NCBI GenBank assembly: GCA_963818205.1
Contig: CAWFRG010000001.1
Location: 186,001 to 250,000 of the forward strand
Source: CAVVYV01 sp963818205
GTDB lineage: Bacteria; Actinomycetota; Thermoleophilia; Solirubrobacterales; 70-9
DNA: 64,000 nt
Direction: 5' to 3'
Positions within the stretch are counted from its first letter, which is position 1. The number at the start of each line of letters is the position of its first letter. The notes under the pieces are model-generated. The model did no database searches, was not told the origin of the DNA, and was given only the letters and a program-made list of their open reading frames with translations. A program made the translations under genes and the position numbers. This document shows positions 17,189-25,932 of this stretch, piece by piece.

Positions 17189-18426
17189 CAGCTCGAGGAG
17201 GCGGGCGCGACGCTGCCGGCGAGCTCCGCGTAGACGCTCGCGGTGCGCTCGGCGACGTCGCCCCAGTCGAAGCGGCGCAGGTGCTCGAAGGCCTCTGCGG
17301 TGAGGCGGCGGCAGAGCTTCGCGTCTTCCAGCACCCTCACGGTCATCTCCGCCAGCGACTCGGGGTCGCGGGCGCGGAAGCGGAGGCCGACCTCGTCATG
17401 GGGAACCACCTCGCGCAGCCCGCCGGTGTCGGCGACGATGCAGGGACAGCTCGAAGCCATCGCCTCGAGGGCGACGAGCCCGAAGGGCTCGTAGATCGAG
17501 GGGACCACGCAGACGTCGGCGATCCGGTAGAGCGAGTGAAGCACGTCGTCGCCGATCCAGCCGACGAAGGTGCCGTGCTCCATCAGCCCGAGCTCCTCGG
17601 CCTGGCGGCGCAGCTCCTCCTCGTGGGTCCCCGACCCGGCGACGACGAAGCGGGTGTGCGGCTGCCGCTTGATGATCTCGGGCAGCGCCTCGAGCGCGAC
17701 CTGGAACCCCTTCTCGTAGACGAGCCGCCCGACCAGGAGCACCAGCGACTGCTCGGGCTCGGCGAACTCGGCGCGGAGGCGGCGCAGGTGCCCGTCGTTG
17801 TGCCGCTGCAGGTCCTCGGGATCGATCCCGTTCGGGATCACCTCGATCGCGGACTCGGGAACCCCGAAGACGTCGACGATCTGCTCGCGCATGAAGGTCG
17901 AGCAGGCGATCACCTTGTCGGAGCGGTTCGTGATCCAGCGCTCCACCCCGTGGATGTAGGACTGGGGGTGCTTGTCGACCCAGCCCTGGTGGCGCCCGTG
18001 CTCGGTGGCGTGGATGGTGGTCACGAGCGGTGTGTCGAAGCGCTTCGCGAGGTGGTCGCAGGCGTTCGCGACCAGCCAGTCGTGGCCGTGGACGAGGTCG
18101 AAGCTGTGGCGGTCGCCGAGCTCGACGCCGGCGGCGAGCATGTCGGAGTTCATCCGCTCGACCCAGGCGACGAACTCATTGAGCTCGGCGGGGCGGTTCG
18201 GCTCACGGACCCTGTGGACCTGGACCCCGGCCACCACCTCGACCGGAGACTCCTCTTCCCCGCGGGTGAGGACATGGACCTCGGTGTCGCGCTCTACCAG
18301 GCCCTCGGAGAGCTTGCGGACGTGGCGGGCGAGGCCGCCCTCGATCAGCGGCGGGTACTCCCAGGAGAGGATCAGTACGCGAGTGATAGGTGCTTCGTCT
18401 CCTCTAGGGCTCCAGGAGCGGCGCAA
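17188..18426 (-). CDS. GT4 alpha-glucosyltransferase (glycogen-synthase-like, Rv3032-like)
   Basis: GT-B fold glycosyltransferase of 412 residues. The N-terminal domain has LILSWEYPPLIEGGLARHV, which binds the acceptor. The C-terminal domain has VLLVGRLVYEKGFQVALEAL and the E-x7-E donor motif in SIYEPFGLVALEAMA. The family includes ADP/UDP-glucose-dependent alpha-1,4-glucan synthases, and in mycobacteria Rv3032, which elongates the methylglucose polysaccharide. It overlaps the GH57 gene by 23 bp and the small membrane protein by 1 bp, so the three form an operon with the methyltransferase upstream. Confidence 0.9.
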   Translation of the reverse strand: MRRSWSPRGDEAPITRVLILSWEYPPLIEGGLARHVRKLSEGLVERDTEVHVLTRGEEESPVEVVAGVQVHRVREPNRPAELNEFVAWVERMNSDMLAAGVELGDRHSFDLVHGHDWLVANACDHLAKRFDTPLVTTIHATEHGRHQGWVDKHPQSYIHGVERWITNRSDKVIACSTFMREQIVDVFGVPESAIEVIPNGIDPEDLQRHNDGHLRRLRAEFAEPEQSLVLLVGRLVYEKGFQVALEALPEIIKRQPHTRFVVAGSGTHEEELRRQAEELGLMEHGTFVGWIGDDVLHSLYRIADVCVVPSIYEPFGLVALEAMASSCPCIVADTGGLREVVPHDEVGLRFRARDPESLAEMTVRVLEDAKLCRRLTAEAFEHLRRFDWGDVAERTASVYAELAGSVAPASSS

Positions 18427-19846
18427 GGCTGATGTCGGGGGCGAGATTGCGCACGCTCGGGTCGGGAGCCTCGGCGGAGTCTATGGCCTGCAGTAGAGCC
18501 TCCGCATGCGCGGTCACCCGCTGGAAGGGATAGTCGCCGGCCTGGCCACGGTGGTCCATGAACGCCCAGTCGCTGGACTGGACGGCGAGCAGCTCGCGGG
18601 CGGCTCGCACCGCCGCATCCCCCCGCCGGCGCGCCGCCAGCGACCGGAGCACTCGAAGCTCCAGGCGACGCGCGCCCCAGGCGAGGTCGGCGACCGCGGG
18701 CGAGTCCCAGGTCTCGAGCGTCTTCCCCTTGCCCCAGCTCGCCTCCGCGACCGGCCGCTCCTCCGCCTCGTGCTCGCGGAGCGCCTCGGGCAGGGTCAGC
18801 AGCCGCACCCCCTCCAGCTCCGCCCCCCGCAGGACCTCGCGCAGCCAGATCGGCCCCTCCGCCCACCAGTGGCCGAGCAGCTCGGTGTCGACGGCGAACA
18901 CGCAGAGGCCGCGGCGCCCGCGCCCCGCCCGGTGCCGCTCGAGCCGATCCCGGACCGCGGCCAGGAACCCGGCGGCGTGCTCGCTGGCGCGCTTGGCGGC
19001 GACCGCCGGCGCATAGGGACGCCCTCCCACCGACCACAGCCTGATTCCGTTGGGCGAGAGCCGGTGGTACTCGAGGTAGGCCGGATCGGAGGGATAGCCC
19101 CCGTCCGACCAGACGAGGCGGACGGTGGGCCAATCGATCGTGAAGGCGACCGGGCCTCCGGGCAGCCGCACCGGAGCGAGCGCCGCGGTCCCGCGCTCGT
19201 GGGCGCTCTGGTCGAGGCAGGTGTAGGCGATCCCCCGCTCCGCGAGGACGGCCTCGAGCCCGCCGACGTAGGCGCACTCCGGCAACCAGAAGCCCTCCGT
19301 GGCGCCGAAGCGGCGACGGTGCGAGCGCAACCCGGCGTCCACCTGGAGCCGTCGCCCCGCCAACGTCGCCAGCTTCGGGAGGACAGCGTGCGTCGCCGCC
19401 GAGGACATCAGCGCGATCCGGCCCTTGTCGTGCGGCTCCTGGAAGGCGCGAAGCGCCCTGCCACCCAGCTTCTGGAGCCGCTCGATCGCCCGGGTGTAGT
19501 GCTCGGCCTCGAGCTTCGCCGCGGGCCGCAGCTCGAGACCTCGATCCGCGGCGTCGCGGTCGGCCGCGTCGACGCGGTGGCGCCGGAGGAAGGTGAGCAT
19601 CCGCTCCCCCACCCCGTCTGCCTCGAGCTGGTCGGCGAGCACCGGGGTCACCGTCATCGTCAGCCGTTCGGCGACGTCGAGGACCGGCAGGTGGGAGCGG
19701 GCAAAGGCTTCGAACAGCCACTCCTCGCCGAACGGGTAGGTCCCGAACCCCTCGACGTAGGGCATGTGGCTGTGGAGGACTATCGCCAGGTCCCCCGCGG
19801 TGCGCTCCGTTCGGCGCGCGGGTCCTGTCACCGCGGTGCCCCCCAT
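18404..19846 (-). CDS. GH57 1,4-alpha-glucan branching enzyme (Rv3031-like)
   Basis: A 480-residue glycoside hydrolase family 57 protein with the DUF1957-type C-terminal domain. The start of the barrel has IVLHSHMPYVEG. The nucleophile motif is GFWLPECAY and the acid/base region is FAVDTELLGHWWAEGP. A conserved C-terminal helical block contains SSDWAFMDHRGQAGDYPFQR. GH57 branching enzymes make alpha-1,6 branches in glucans. In mycobacteria the homologue Rv3031 belongs to the methylglucose lipopolysaccharide locus. It lies between a methyltransferase and a GT4 gene in the same order as in that locus. Confidence 0.9.
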   Translation of the reverse strand: MGGTAVTGPARRTERTAGDLAIVLHSHMPYVEGFGTYPFGEEWLFEAFARSHLPVLDVAERLTMTVTPVLADQLEADGVGERMLTFLRRHRVDAADRDAADRGLELRPAAKLEAEHYTRAIERLQKLGGRALRAFQEPHDKGRIALMSSAATHAVLPKLATLAGRRLQVDAGLRSHRRRFGATEGFWLPECAYVGGLEAVLAERGIAYTCLDQSAHERGTAALAPVRLPGGPVAFTIDWPTVRLVWSDGGYPSDPAYLEYHRLSPNGIRLWSVGGRPYAPAVAAKRASEHAAGFLAAVRDRLERHRAGRGRRGLCVFAVDTELLGHWWAEGPIWLREVLRGAELEGVRLLTLPEALREHEAEERPVAEASWGKGKTLETWDSPAVADLAWGARRLELRVLRSLAARRRGDAAVRAARELLAVQSSDWAFMDHRGQAGDYPFQRVTAHAEALLQAIDSAEAPDPSVRNLAPDISLAPLLEP

Positions 19847-19912
19847 CCTGCGGGCGCGGATGCGTCCTCGGATGGGGCCCCCCGCGGTGCCACCCGCGCG
19901 AGGAGCGGCCAG

Positions 19913-20676
19913 TCAGGACGACGCACGACAGATCGCGACGAAGTCCAATGCCCTGTCCAGGTCTGTCGGGCTCAGGCGGAAGTCGCGCGGCGCTGATCGC
20001 CGGGGATGAAGCGGTCATAGAAGGGGCGTGTGATGTGGAGGGCGCGGTGGAGGCGGTCCCAGCCGAGCCGGATTGCGAGCTCGTGGGCGCGGAGCTTGCG
20101 GGCGTGGAAGAGGCCGAGGATCTCGACCTCGGCGAAGTGGGGCTGGAGCAGTGCCCGGTACTCGCCGACGTCGTATTCGCGGAGGTGCCAGGGGTTGTCG
20201 GACTTCTCCGCCCCCGGCGGCGCCAGGGTGAGCCGGTTGGGAGTGGAGATGTAGGCGACCGGTGCGATCCGAGCGAGCCGCTCAAGGAGGCGGTCGGGCT
20301 CGCGGATGTGCTCAATCGTCTGCAGGAAGACCACTGCGTCGGCTTGCTGGTCGAACTCCTCAACCAGGCCGCGCTGAAAGCTCAGATTGGGACGCCTGTA
20401 GCGCAGGCGGGCGTGCTCGTACGCCTCGGGATTGGCGTCGACGCCGATCACCTCGGCCGCGCCGCGGGCGAGCAGGTCGGACCCGTAGCCCTCGCCACTC
20501 GCCAGGTCGACCACCCTCAGCCCCGCGCAGCGCGTCGCGATCCACTCGTACACGGCCACGTGCCGCTGGTACCAGTAGTTCTCCTCCGGCAGGTCGGGGA
20601 GGGTGCGTTCGCCGGTCAGCGGCAGCGGCGGAACGCCCGGCGGCTGGTCTCGCTGCAGGTGCTCCATCCGGCGCAA
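19913..20676 (-). CDS. SAM-dependent methyltransferase (Rv3030-like), C-terminal frameshift
   Basis: Class I methyltransferase. It opens with PLPLTGERTLPDLPEENYWY and has the SAM motif VVDLASGEGYGSDLLA, followed by VIGVDANPEA. As read it stops at 19972. A one-base shift near 19980 extends it with DFRLSPTDLDRALDFVAICR, the usual family ending, to a stop at 19913, about 66 bp before GH57. The opening segment is, from memory, very like mycobacterial Rv3030, the proposed glucose O-methyltransferase of methylglucose lipopolysaccharide. It is the first gene of the glucan operon. Confidence 0.85.
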
Positions 20677-20720
20677 CCTAAGCAGGTCCGGGTGGAGACC
20701 CCCGCGTAAGATCAGCTGCG

Positions 20721-21629
20721 ATGCCCGCCCCCGCGAGTCCCGACTGGATCAAGGACGTCAACGAGCGCTACCACGACGCGGCCGCCTCCTCGTACGACTC
20801 CAAATGGGGGATCGACTTCGGCCCGGTCGGCCAGCAGCAGGTCCGGGCGAAGCTCCGCAAGGCGCTCGGAGGCTGGCCCTCCGACCCCTTCGGCGACGCG
20901 CTCGAGATCGGCGCCGGCACCGGCTACTTCTCTCTCAACCTGTTGCAGGCGGGCGTGGTCGAGCGGGCGACGGCGACCGACATCTCGCCGCGGATGCTTG
21001 CGGCGCTCCGCGAGAACGCCGCGGAGCTGAATCTGTCGGTGCGCACGGTCACCACCGAGGCCGAGCAGCTCCCCTTCGATGACGGCAGCTTCGACCTTGT
21101 CTTCGGCCACGCGATCCTTCATCACATCCCCGACCTGGCCGAGGGCTTCGCGGAGTTCCACCGCGTGCTGCGCCCCGGCGGGACGCTCGCCTTCTGCGGC
21201 GAGCCCTCCCGTTACGGCGACCTGTTCTCGGCGATTCCGAAGCGGAGCGCCCTGCTGGCGGCGCCGTTCTGGCGGCGGCTGGTCGGCGCCTCGCGGCGGC
21301 GGCGCGACAGCGAGGCCGAGGCGAACGGGCACGCGCTCGAGCGGGAGGTGGACGTACACGCCTTCTCTCCCGGGGTTCTGCAGCATCTGGCCGCCGGCGC
21401 GGGCTTCGACCAGGTCCGGGTCCGGGGCGAGGAGCTGCTGGCGAGCATCCACGGCTGGACCGTGCGCACCCTGGAGGCGACCGCGGAGCCTGAGCAGGTG
21501 CCGCTTGGGTGGCGCCGCTTCGCCTTCCGCAGCTACCTCGCCCTCCAACGCCTCGACAACCAGGTGCTGGAACCCCGCCTTCCGCCCGAGCTCTTCTACA
21601 ACCTCTTGATCTCGGCGCGCCGGCCCTAA
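20721..21629 (+). CDS. SAM-dependent methyltransferase
   Basis: Class I methyltransferase of 302 residues with motif I ALEIGAGTGYFSLNLL, motif II ATDISPRMLAAL, motif III-like AEQLPFDDGSFDLVFGHAIL and HRVLRPGGTLAF. The C-terminal 120 residues (from about 180) form an extra arginine-rich and hydrophobic domain. It diverges from the Rv3030-like methyltransferase with 44 bp between the starts. A second methyltransferase is also present in the mycobacterial locus (Rv3037c), but equivalence is not established. The substrate is unknown. Confidence 0.85.
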   Translation: MPAPASPDWIKDVNERYHDAAASSYDSKWGIDFGPVGQQQVRAKLRKALGGWPSDPFGDALEIGAGTGYFSLNLLQAGVVERATATDISPRMLAALRENAAELNLSVRTVTTEAEQLPFDDGSFDLVFGHAILHHIPDLAEGFAEFHRVLRPGGTLAFCGEPSRYGDLFSAIPKRSALLAAPFWRRLVGASRRRRDSEAEANGHALEREVDVHAFSPGVLQHLAAGAGFDQVRVRGEELLASIHGWTVRTLEATAEPEQVPLGWRRFAFRSYLALQRLDNQVLEPRLPPELFYNLLISARRP

Positions 21630-22990
21630 GCCGGAGCCAGGGAGACCATGTGGTTGGCCCGGATCAGCTCGTCCGGGTCCCACTTCCGCTTCACCTCGGC
21701 GAGGCGCTTGCAGGTGTCCTCGGGAAGGATCGACTCAACCGCGCCGGGTCGCTCGGCGAAGTTGAAATAGCCGCCCTCGGCAGCCCACGGCTGCATCGTC
21801 TCCTCGAGACCGTCGAGCGACTTCTCGATCGCCTCGCCCATCTCCGGCGTCATCGGCAGGCCGACCGCGAACATGACGTAGTCGGCGTCGAGCTTGTCGA
21901 GGGCGCCGGCGTTCTCGGCCGGGCGGGCGAGGGCGCCTCCGAGGTGGCGGAGCTCGGCGAGCAGCAGCGGGGAGCCGGCATCCGGGCCGACCGCCCCGGC
22001 GAAGGCATCGATCGCCTCGTCGGAGAGCTCCTTGATCACCCTGTGGTGACCGAGGGCGGGTACCGGCGGCTCCGGGTCCATGTGGATCCGGCTCAGCCCG
22101 CTCGCGGGGATCTGGTCGAAGGTGTCCATGATCGGCTCGCCGAGCTCGCGGAGGGGCGCGATCATCTTCTCGCCTTCGGCCTGGCTGCCGATGACCGCCC
22201 CATCGATCGTCAGCAGGGGCCTGTCGCGGAGGGGCTCGGGGACATCAGGGATTGGCGGCGGCCGGATGAAGCGGACGACCGTGGTGACCTCGTCGGGGAC
22301 GTTGGCGGCCCAGTCGCGGTAGGCGCGAATCGCGTCGGGGCCGAGCTCGGCGGGGAAGAGAAGCGCCCCGGCGTAGACGTCGGAGACCGGGAGCAGGTCG
22401 AGATCGAGGGCGGTGACGATCGCGTAGCCGCCGCCTCCGCCGCGGAGAGCCCAGAAGAGATCGGGCTCGTTGTCGGCATCGACTCGGCGCTGCTCGCCGT
22501 CGGCGGTCACCAGCTCGATCGCCCGCACCCGGTTGCAGGCGAAGCCGTGGCGGCGCCCCAACCAGCTGAGGCCGCCCCCCAGGTTGAAGCCGATCACTCC
22601 CACGTTCGGGGAGGAGCCGGGCAGTGACGAGAGGCCATGCTCCTGGGCGGCCTCGGCCAGTTCGCTCACGTGCACGCCGGCCTCGACCCGGGCGGTCCTC
22701 GCGTCGCCGTCGACCTCGACCCCGCGCATCCGCTCGGTCTTGATCACGATCGTCTCCTCGAAGGAGCCGAGCGCCACCGCGCCGTGCCCGGTGCCCTGGC
22801 CGAGCACCTTGTGACCGGTCTCGCGGGCGAAGCGGACCACCTCGGCAACGTCATCCGGGCCTTCGACGAAGGCCACCGCGCGGGGCTGCGGGTCCGCCGC
22901 CAGATTCCATGCCTGGCGCGCATCGTCCCAGTCCGAGTCGTCGGCGGTGGCGACTCGCCCGTCGAGCTCTAGGTCCCTGAACTCCCCCAT
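21626..22990 (-). CDS. FAD-binding oxidoreductase (PCMH/berberine-bridge type)
   Basis: A 454-residue flavoprotein. The FAD-binding PCMH domain covers residues about 35-210, with VLGQGTGHGAVALG (a histidine that may bind FAD covalently), PGSSPNVGVIGFNLGGGLSW and WALRGGGGGYAIVTAL. A short berberine-bridge-like segment closes the C-terminus (YFNFAER, KRKWDPDELI). Members oxidise diverse small molecules, sugars or alkaloid-like substrates; the substrate here is not evident. It converges with the methyltransferase at 20721, overlapping by 4 bp. Confidence 0.88.
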   Translation of the reverse strand: MGEFRDLELDGRVATADDSDWDDARQAWNLAADPQPRAVAFVEGPDDVAEVVRFARETGHKVLGQGTGHGAVALGSFEETIVIKTERMRGVEVDGDARTARVEAGVHVSELAEAAQEHGLSSLPGSSPNVGVIGFNLGGGLSWLGRRHGFACNRVRAIELVTADGEQRRVDADNEPDLFWALRGGGGGYAIVTALDLDLLPVSDVYAGALLFPAELGPDAIRAYRDWAANVPDEVTTVVRFIRPPPIPDVPEPLRDRPLLTIDGAVIGSQAEGEKMIAPLRELGEPIMDTFDQIPASGLSRIHMDPEPPVPALGHHRVIKELSDEAIDAFAGAVGPDAGSPLLLAELRHLGGALARPAENAGALDKLDADYVMFAVGLPMTPEMGEAIEKSLDGLEETMQPWAAEGGYFNFAERPGAVESILPEDTCKRLAEVKRKWDPDELIRANHMVSLAPA

Positions 22991-23001
22991 CCTGCGGCAC
23001 T

Positions 23002-23660
23002 CTATGCGAAGACCGGCCGGCGGCGTGCACGATAAACGGGGATCTCGCCACTGATCCCCTTGAAGTGGTGCTTGCCTGCGAACGAGAACTCGAAGCGCTC
23101 GTCCTCCTCCAGGGCCGACCTCATTTGATTGTCGACAACGACGGTGTCGGGGCGGGCGAAGCTGGTGATCCGAGCCGCGAGGTTGACGGGGCGCCCGTAC
23201 CAGTCGCCAGCGCGGGCGAGCGCCTCCCCCAGCGCCGCGCCCGCCCTCAGCGAGAGCATCTCCTCGTCCCCGTCGGCCCCGACCAGGCCGGTGACCGCAT
23301 CGAGCAGGGGGGCGGGTTCCGGCGAGGCGAACATCGCGGCGTCGCCGATCATCTTCACCAGGCGGACAGGCGGACTCGCGGCGTCCGAGGCGAGCTCGAA
23401 GAGGCGGCCGGTGAGCGGCTCCAGGAAGGCGTCGCCGATCAGTGCGCGATTGGACTCGGCCAGCTGCGCCATCGTCACCCCGATGATCCGCGAGGTCTCC
23501 AGGAGGCCGTCAGGAGGCAGGCCCTCGGCGACCGCACGGCGCAGCTCCTCGAGGGGGACGCCCCCTCCGAGAGGTCCCGGAGCAGCGCCAAGCGCTCCTC
23601 ACGCGCCCCGCCGCTGACTCCATCGAGCAGCCCCTCGGCCTCGAAATCGATATCAGCCAC
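23002..23660 (-). pseudogene. Adenylate cyclase remnant (Rv1264-like), internal segments missing
   Basis: The N-terminus (DIDFEAEGLLDGVSGGAREE) matches the regulatory domain of Rv1264-type class III cyclases. After a frameshift near 23555 it reads VPLEELRRAVAEGLLP, then SRIIGVTMAQLAESNRALIG. The text then jumps to VRLVKMIGDAAMFASPEP and RAGDWYGRPVNLAARIT, the second half of the catalytic domain. Compared from memory with the family, roughly 60 residues of the N-terminal domain and about 80 residues are absent. The latter include the first metal-binding motif (FADLVGFT type). Without it, catalysis is not expected. The two gaps look like real deletions. Confidence 0.7.
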
Positions 23661-23694
23661 GGCGGCATTCTCTCGCTCCGTAGAATCGACGGTG

Positions 23695-24315
23695 ATGGCG
23701 GGAAGCGAGATGCCGATCTTCGAGCTGCCCCTGGCCCTGCTGCCCGGAGAGCAGCTGCCCCTTCACATCTTCGAGGAGCGCTACAAGCGGATGATCGGGC
23801 GCTCCGTCGACGAGGGGGAGCCGTTCGGAATCGTCCTCCGCGACGACGACGGGGCCCGCTCGGTCGGCTGCACCGCCCGGGTCGAGGAGGTGCTGGAGCG
23901 ATTCGACGACGGGCGGATGAACGTCGTGGTCAGCGGCGAGGAGCCGTTCAAGGTCCTCGACCGTTTCGAGGCGCCCGAGTACCCGGCCGGCGAGGTCGAG
24001 CTAATCGACGAGGACGACAGGCCGCCGATCGACGAGGACTCGGCCGGCGCCGCCCGCGAGGCCTTTGCCGAGCTCGCCGAGCGAGCCACCGGCGAGCGGC
24101 CCGCGGCCGAGGAGCTGGATGGCGCCTCCGCATACGCGATCGCCGCCCGGATCGAGCTGCCCGCCGACACCAAGCAGAAGCTGCTCGAGCTCCGCGACGA
24201 GGACGAGCGGATGGAGCTACTCGCCAACGCCCTCGGCGCCGTCGAGGCGGCCCTGGAGCGCGCCGAGGAGGCCGCCGAGCGGGCCAGCGGCAACGGGAAG
24301 GTCCACTTCGAGTAG
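23695..24315 (+). CDS. Lon N-terminal (substrate-binding) domain protein
   Basis: A 206-residue stand-alone LonN (PF02190-type) protein. The start MPIFELPLALLPGEQLPLHI and IFEERYKRMI are diagnostic, followed by FGIVLRDDDG and a strongly acidic helical C-terminal half (residues 105-200). The Lon ATPase and protease domains are absent, as is usual for this small bacterial family. Its function is unsettled. It diverges from the cyclase remnant. A GTG immediately before the ATG is an alternative start. Confidence 0.88.
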   Translation: MAGSEMPIFELPLALLPGEQLPLHIFEERYKRMIGRSVDEGEPFGIVLRDDDGARSVGCTARVEEVLERFDDGRMNVVVSGEEPFKVLDRFEAPEYPAGEVELIDEDDRPPIDEDSAGAAREAFAELAERATGERPAAEELDGASAYAIAARIELPADTKQKLLELRDEDERMELLANALGAVEAALERAEEAAERASGNGKVHFE

Positions 24316-24327
24316 GACGAGCCGCGG

Positions 24328-25896
24328 TTAGCCGACCACGGCGACCGCGCCGCCGCGGCGGGGGTCACCGCCGCCGCTGAGCTCCCCGGTCGCCGGATCG
24401 CGGGCGACCGCCTGGGCGCCGCCGAAGTAGAGGTTCTGGCGCTTCCAGCGGACCACCGGCACCCCCCGCTCTTCCAAGCGGGCGAGGCCGTCGGGGTCGA
24501 CGCCTGGCTCGGCCTGTACCGTCCCCGCCTCGAAGTGAAGGCGGCCGGCCCGGACCGCCTCATCCGCATCCATCCCCTCCTCGAGCACCCGCAAAACCGT
24601 CTCGAGGATCGCCGAACGGATCCGGTTGGAGCCGGCGCTGCCCAGGCCCAGCACCACCTCGCCGTCGCGGATGGCGACGGTCGGCGACATCATCGAGCTC
24701 ACCCGTCGCCCGGGCGGGATCCGGTGGAAGCCCTGCGGGTTGAGGTCCTCCTCGCCGAGCATGTTGTTGACGTGGACCCCGGTCCCTGGAACGAGCACGC
24801 CGGAGCCGGTCCCGTTCGAGCAGGTGACAGAGGCGCACATGCCGTCCCCGTCGAGGGCCGCGATGTGGGTGGTCGAGCCGAGGTGGTCGCCCGGCCCCCC
24901 GGCCCCACCGCCGCCACCCACCCAGTCGCCGCCCCGGATTCGCTCGGCAACCCGATCAAGCAGCGCCGGATCGAGGAACCCCTCGGTGAAGCCGTCGCGA
25001 TGGAGGGCCTCGTGGAAGTCGCCCTCGCGATGTGCGTTGGCGGCCTCGGTAACGGCGACGATCTCCTCCACTCCGCTGCGGTCCCCGAGCCGCTCCAGCA
25101 GCCCGAGCGCATAGGCGATCAGGATGCCGCCGGAGGAGGGTGGCGGATTGGTCAGCACCTCGCTTCCCCTGAATCTCGCCCGGACGGGCTCGCGTTCGAT
25201 CGGCTCATACGCCTCCATGTCGTCGATGCCGAGGGTGCCGCCCCGCTCCCTGACCCATTCGGTGACCGCGCGGGCAGTCTCCCCGCGGTAGAAGGGCTCG
25301 GCGCCCTCGGCCGCGAAGCGCTCCAGAGCGTCGGACATATCCGGAAAGCGAAAGGTGTCCCCCTCACGCAGGATCCCGCCCTCAGGCGCATAGAGGGCGG
25401 CGGCCTCGGGGGTCGAGGTGACGATCGGCTCCAGGACCTCGAAGAGGTAGGCCTGGGCGGCGGTCACCTCCACCCCCTCCCGTCCGAGTGCGATGCCTGG
25501 CTTGGCCAGTTCCGCCAGGGGACGCGAGCCGAAGCGGCTGGCGACGTGCTCGAGGCCGGCCGGATTTCCCGGCACCCCGCATGAGGCCGCGCCGCAGTAG
25601 AAGGTCTGCGGCGTCTCGTCGAAGTAGACGGGGATCGGGATCAGCTCCGAGCCGCGCTCGATGCCGTCGGCGCCCCCGGCGGCGACGAAGAAGTCGACCA
25701 GGGTGTCGCGGGCGCCGTCGTGGACCACCATGAAGCCGCCGGCGCCGAAGCCGGTCAGGGGGCTCTCGGCGACGAACGAGGTGAGCACCGCGCAGACCGC
25801 GGCGTCGACCGCATTGCCGCCCGCCCGCAGCACCTCCGCTCCGGCCTCCGCGGTCAGCGGATGCCCGGCTGCAACCACTCCCTCGCGGCTCGACAT
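24328..25896 (-). CDS. Gamma-glutamyltransferase family Ntn-hydrolase
   Basis: A 522-residue gamma-glutamyltransferase homologue. It opens with VVAAGHPLTAEAGAEVLRAGG. The autoprocessing threonine is in GSTTHIAALDGDG, splitting the precursor into large and small subunits. The small subunit keeps GSGVLVPGTGVHVNNML and the glycine-rich LGLGSAGSNRI loop. No signal peptide is visible, so it is probably cytosolic. Such enzymes hydrolyse or transfer gamma-glutamyl groups; some relatives are acylases. It lies downstream of ftsZ, 36 bp away in the same direction. Confidence 0.88.
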   Translation of the reverse strand: MSSREGVVAAGHPLTAEAGAEVLRAGGNAVDAAVCAVLTSFVAESPLTGFGAGGFMVVHDGARDTLVDFFVAAGGADGIERGSELIPIPVYFDETPQTFYCGAASCGVPGNPAGLEHVASRFGSRPLAELAKPGIALGREGVEVTAAQAYLFEVLEPIVTSTPEAAALYAPEGGILREGDTFRFPDMSDALERFAAEGAEPFYRGETARAVTEWVRERGGTLGIDDMEAYEPIEREPVRARFRGSEVLTNPPPSSGGILIAYALGLLERLGDRSGVEEIVAVTEAANAHREGDFHEALHRDGFTEGFLDPALLDRVAERIRGGDWVGGGGGAGGPGDHLGSTTHIAALDGDGMCASVTCSNGTGSGVLVPGTGVHVNNMLGEEDLNPQGFHRIPPGRRVSSMMSPTVAIRDGEVVLGLGSAGSNRIRSAILETVLRVLEEGMDADEAVRAGRLHFEAGTVQAEPGVDPDGLARLEERGVPVVRWKRQNLYFGGAQAVARDPATGELSGGGDPRRGGAVAVVG

Positions 25897-25932
25897 GTCG
25901 AGCAGCCTAAGCGCGCTTCGCTTCTTGGGCGC

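Noticed and set aside
18506..19996. 496-codon plus-strand frame opposite the GH57 gene
   Set aside because: Antisense shadow; the GH57 catalytic motifs are on the minus strand and the plus-strand product is low complexity.
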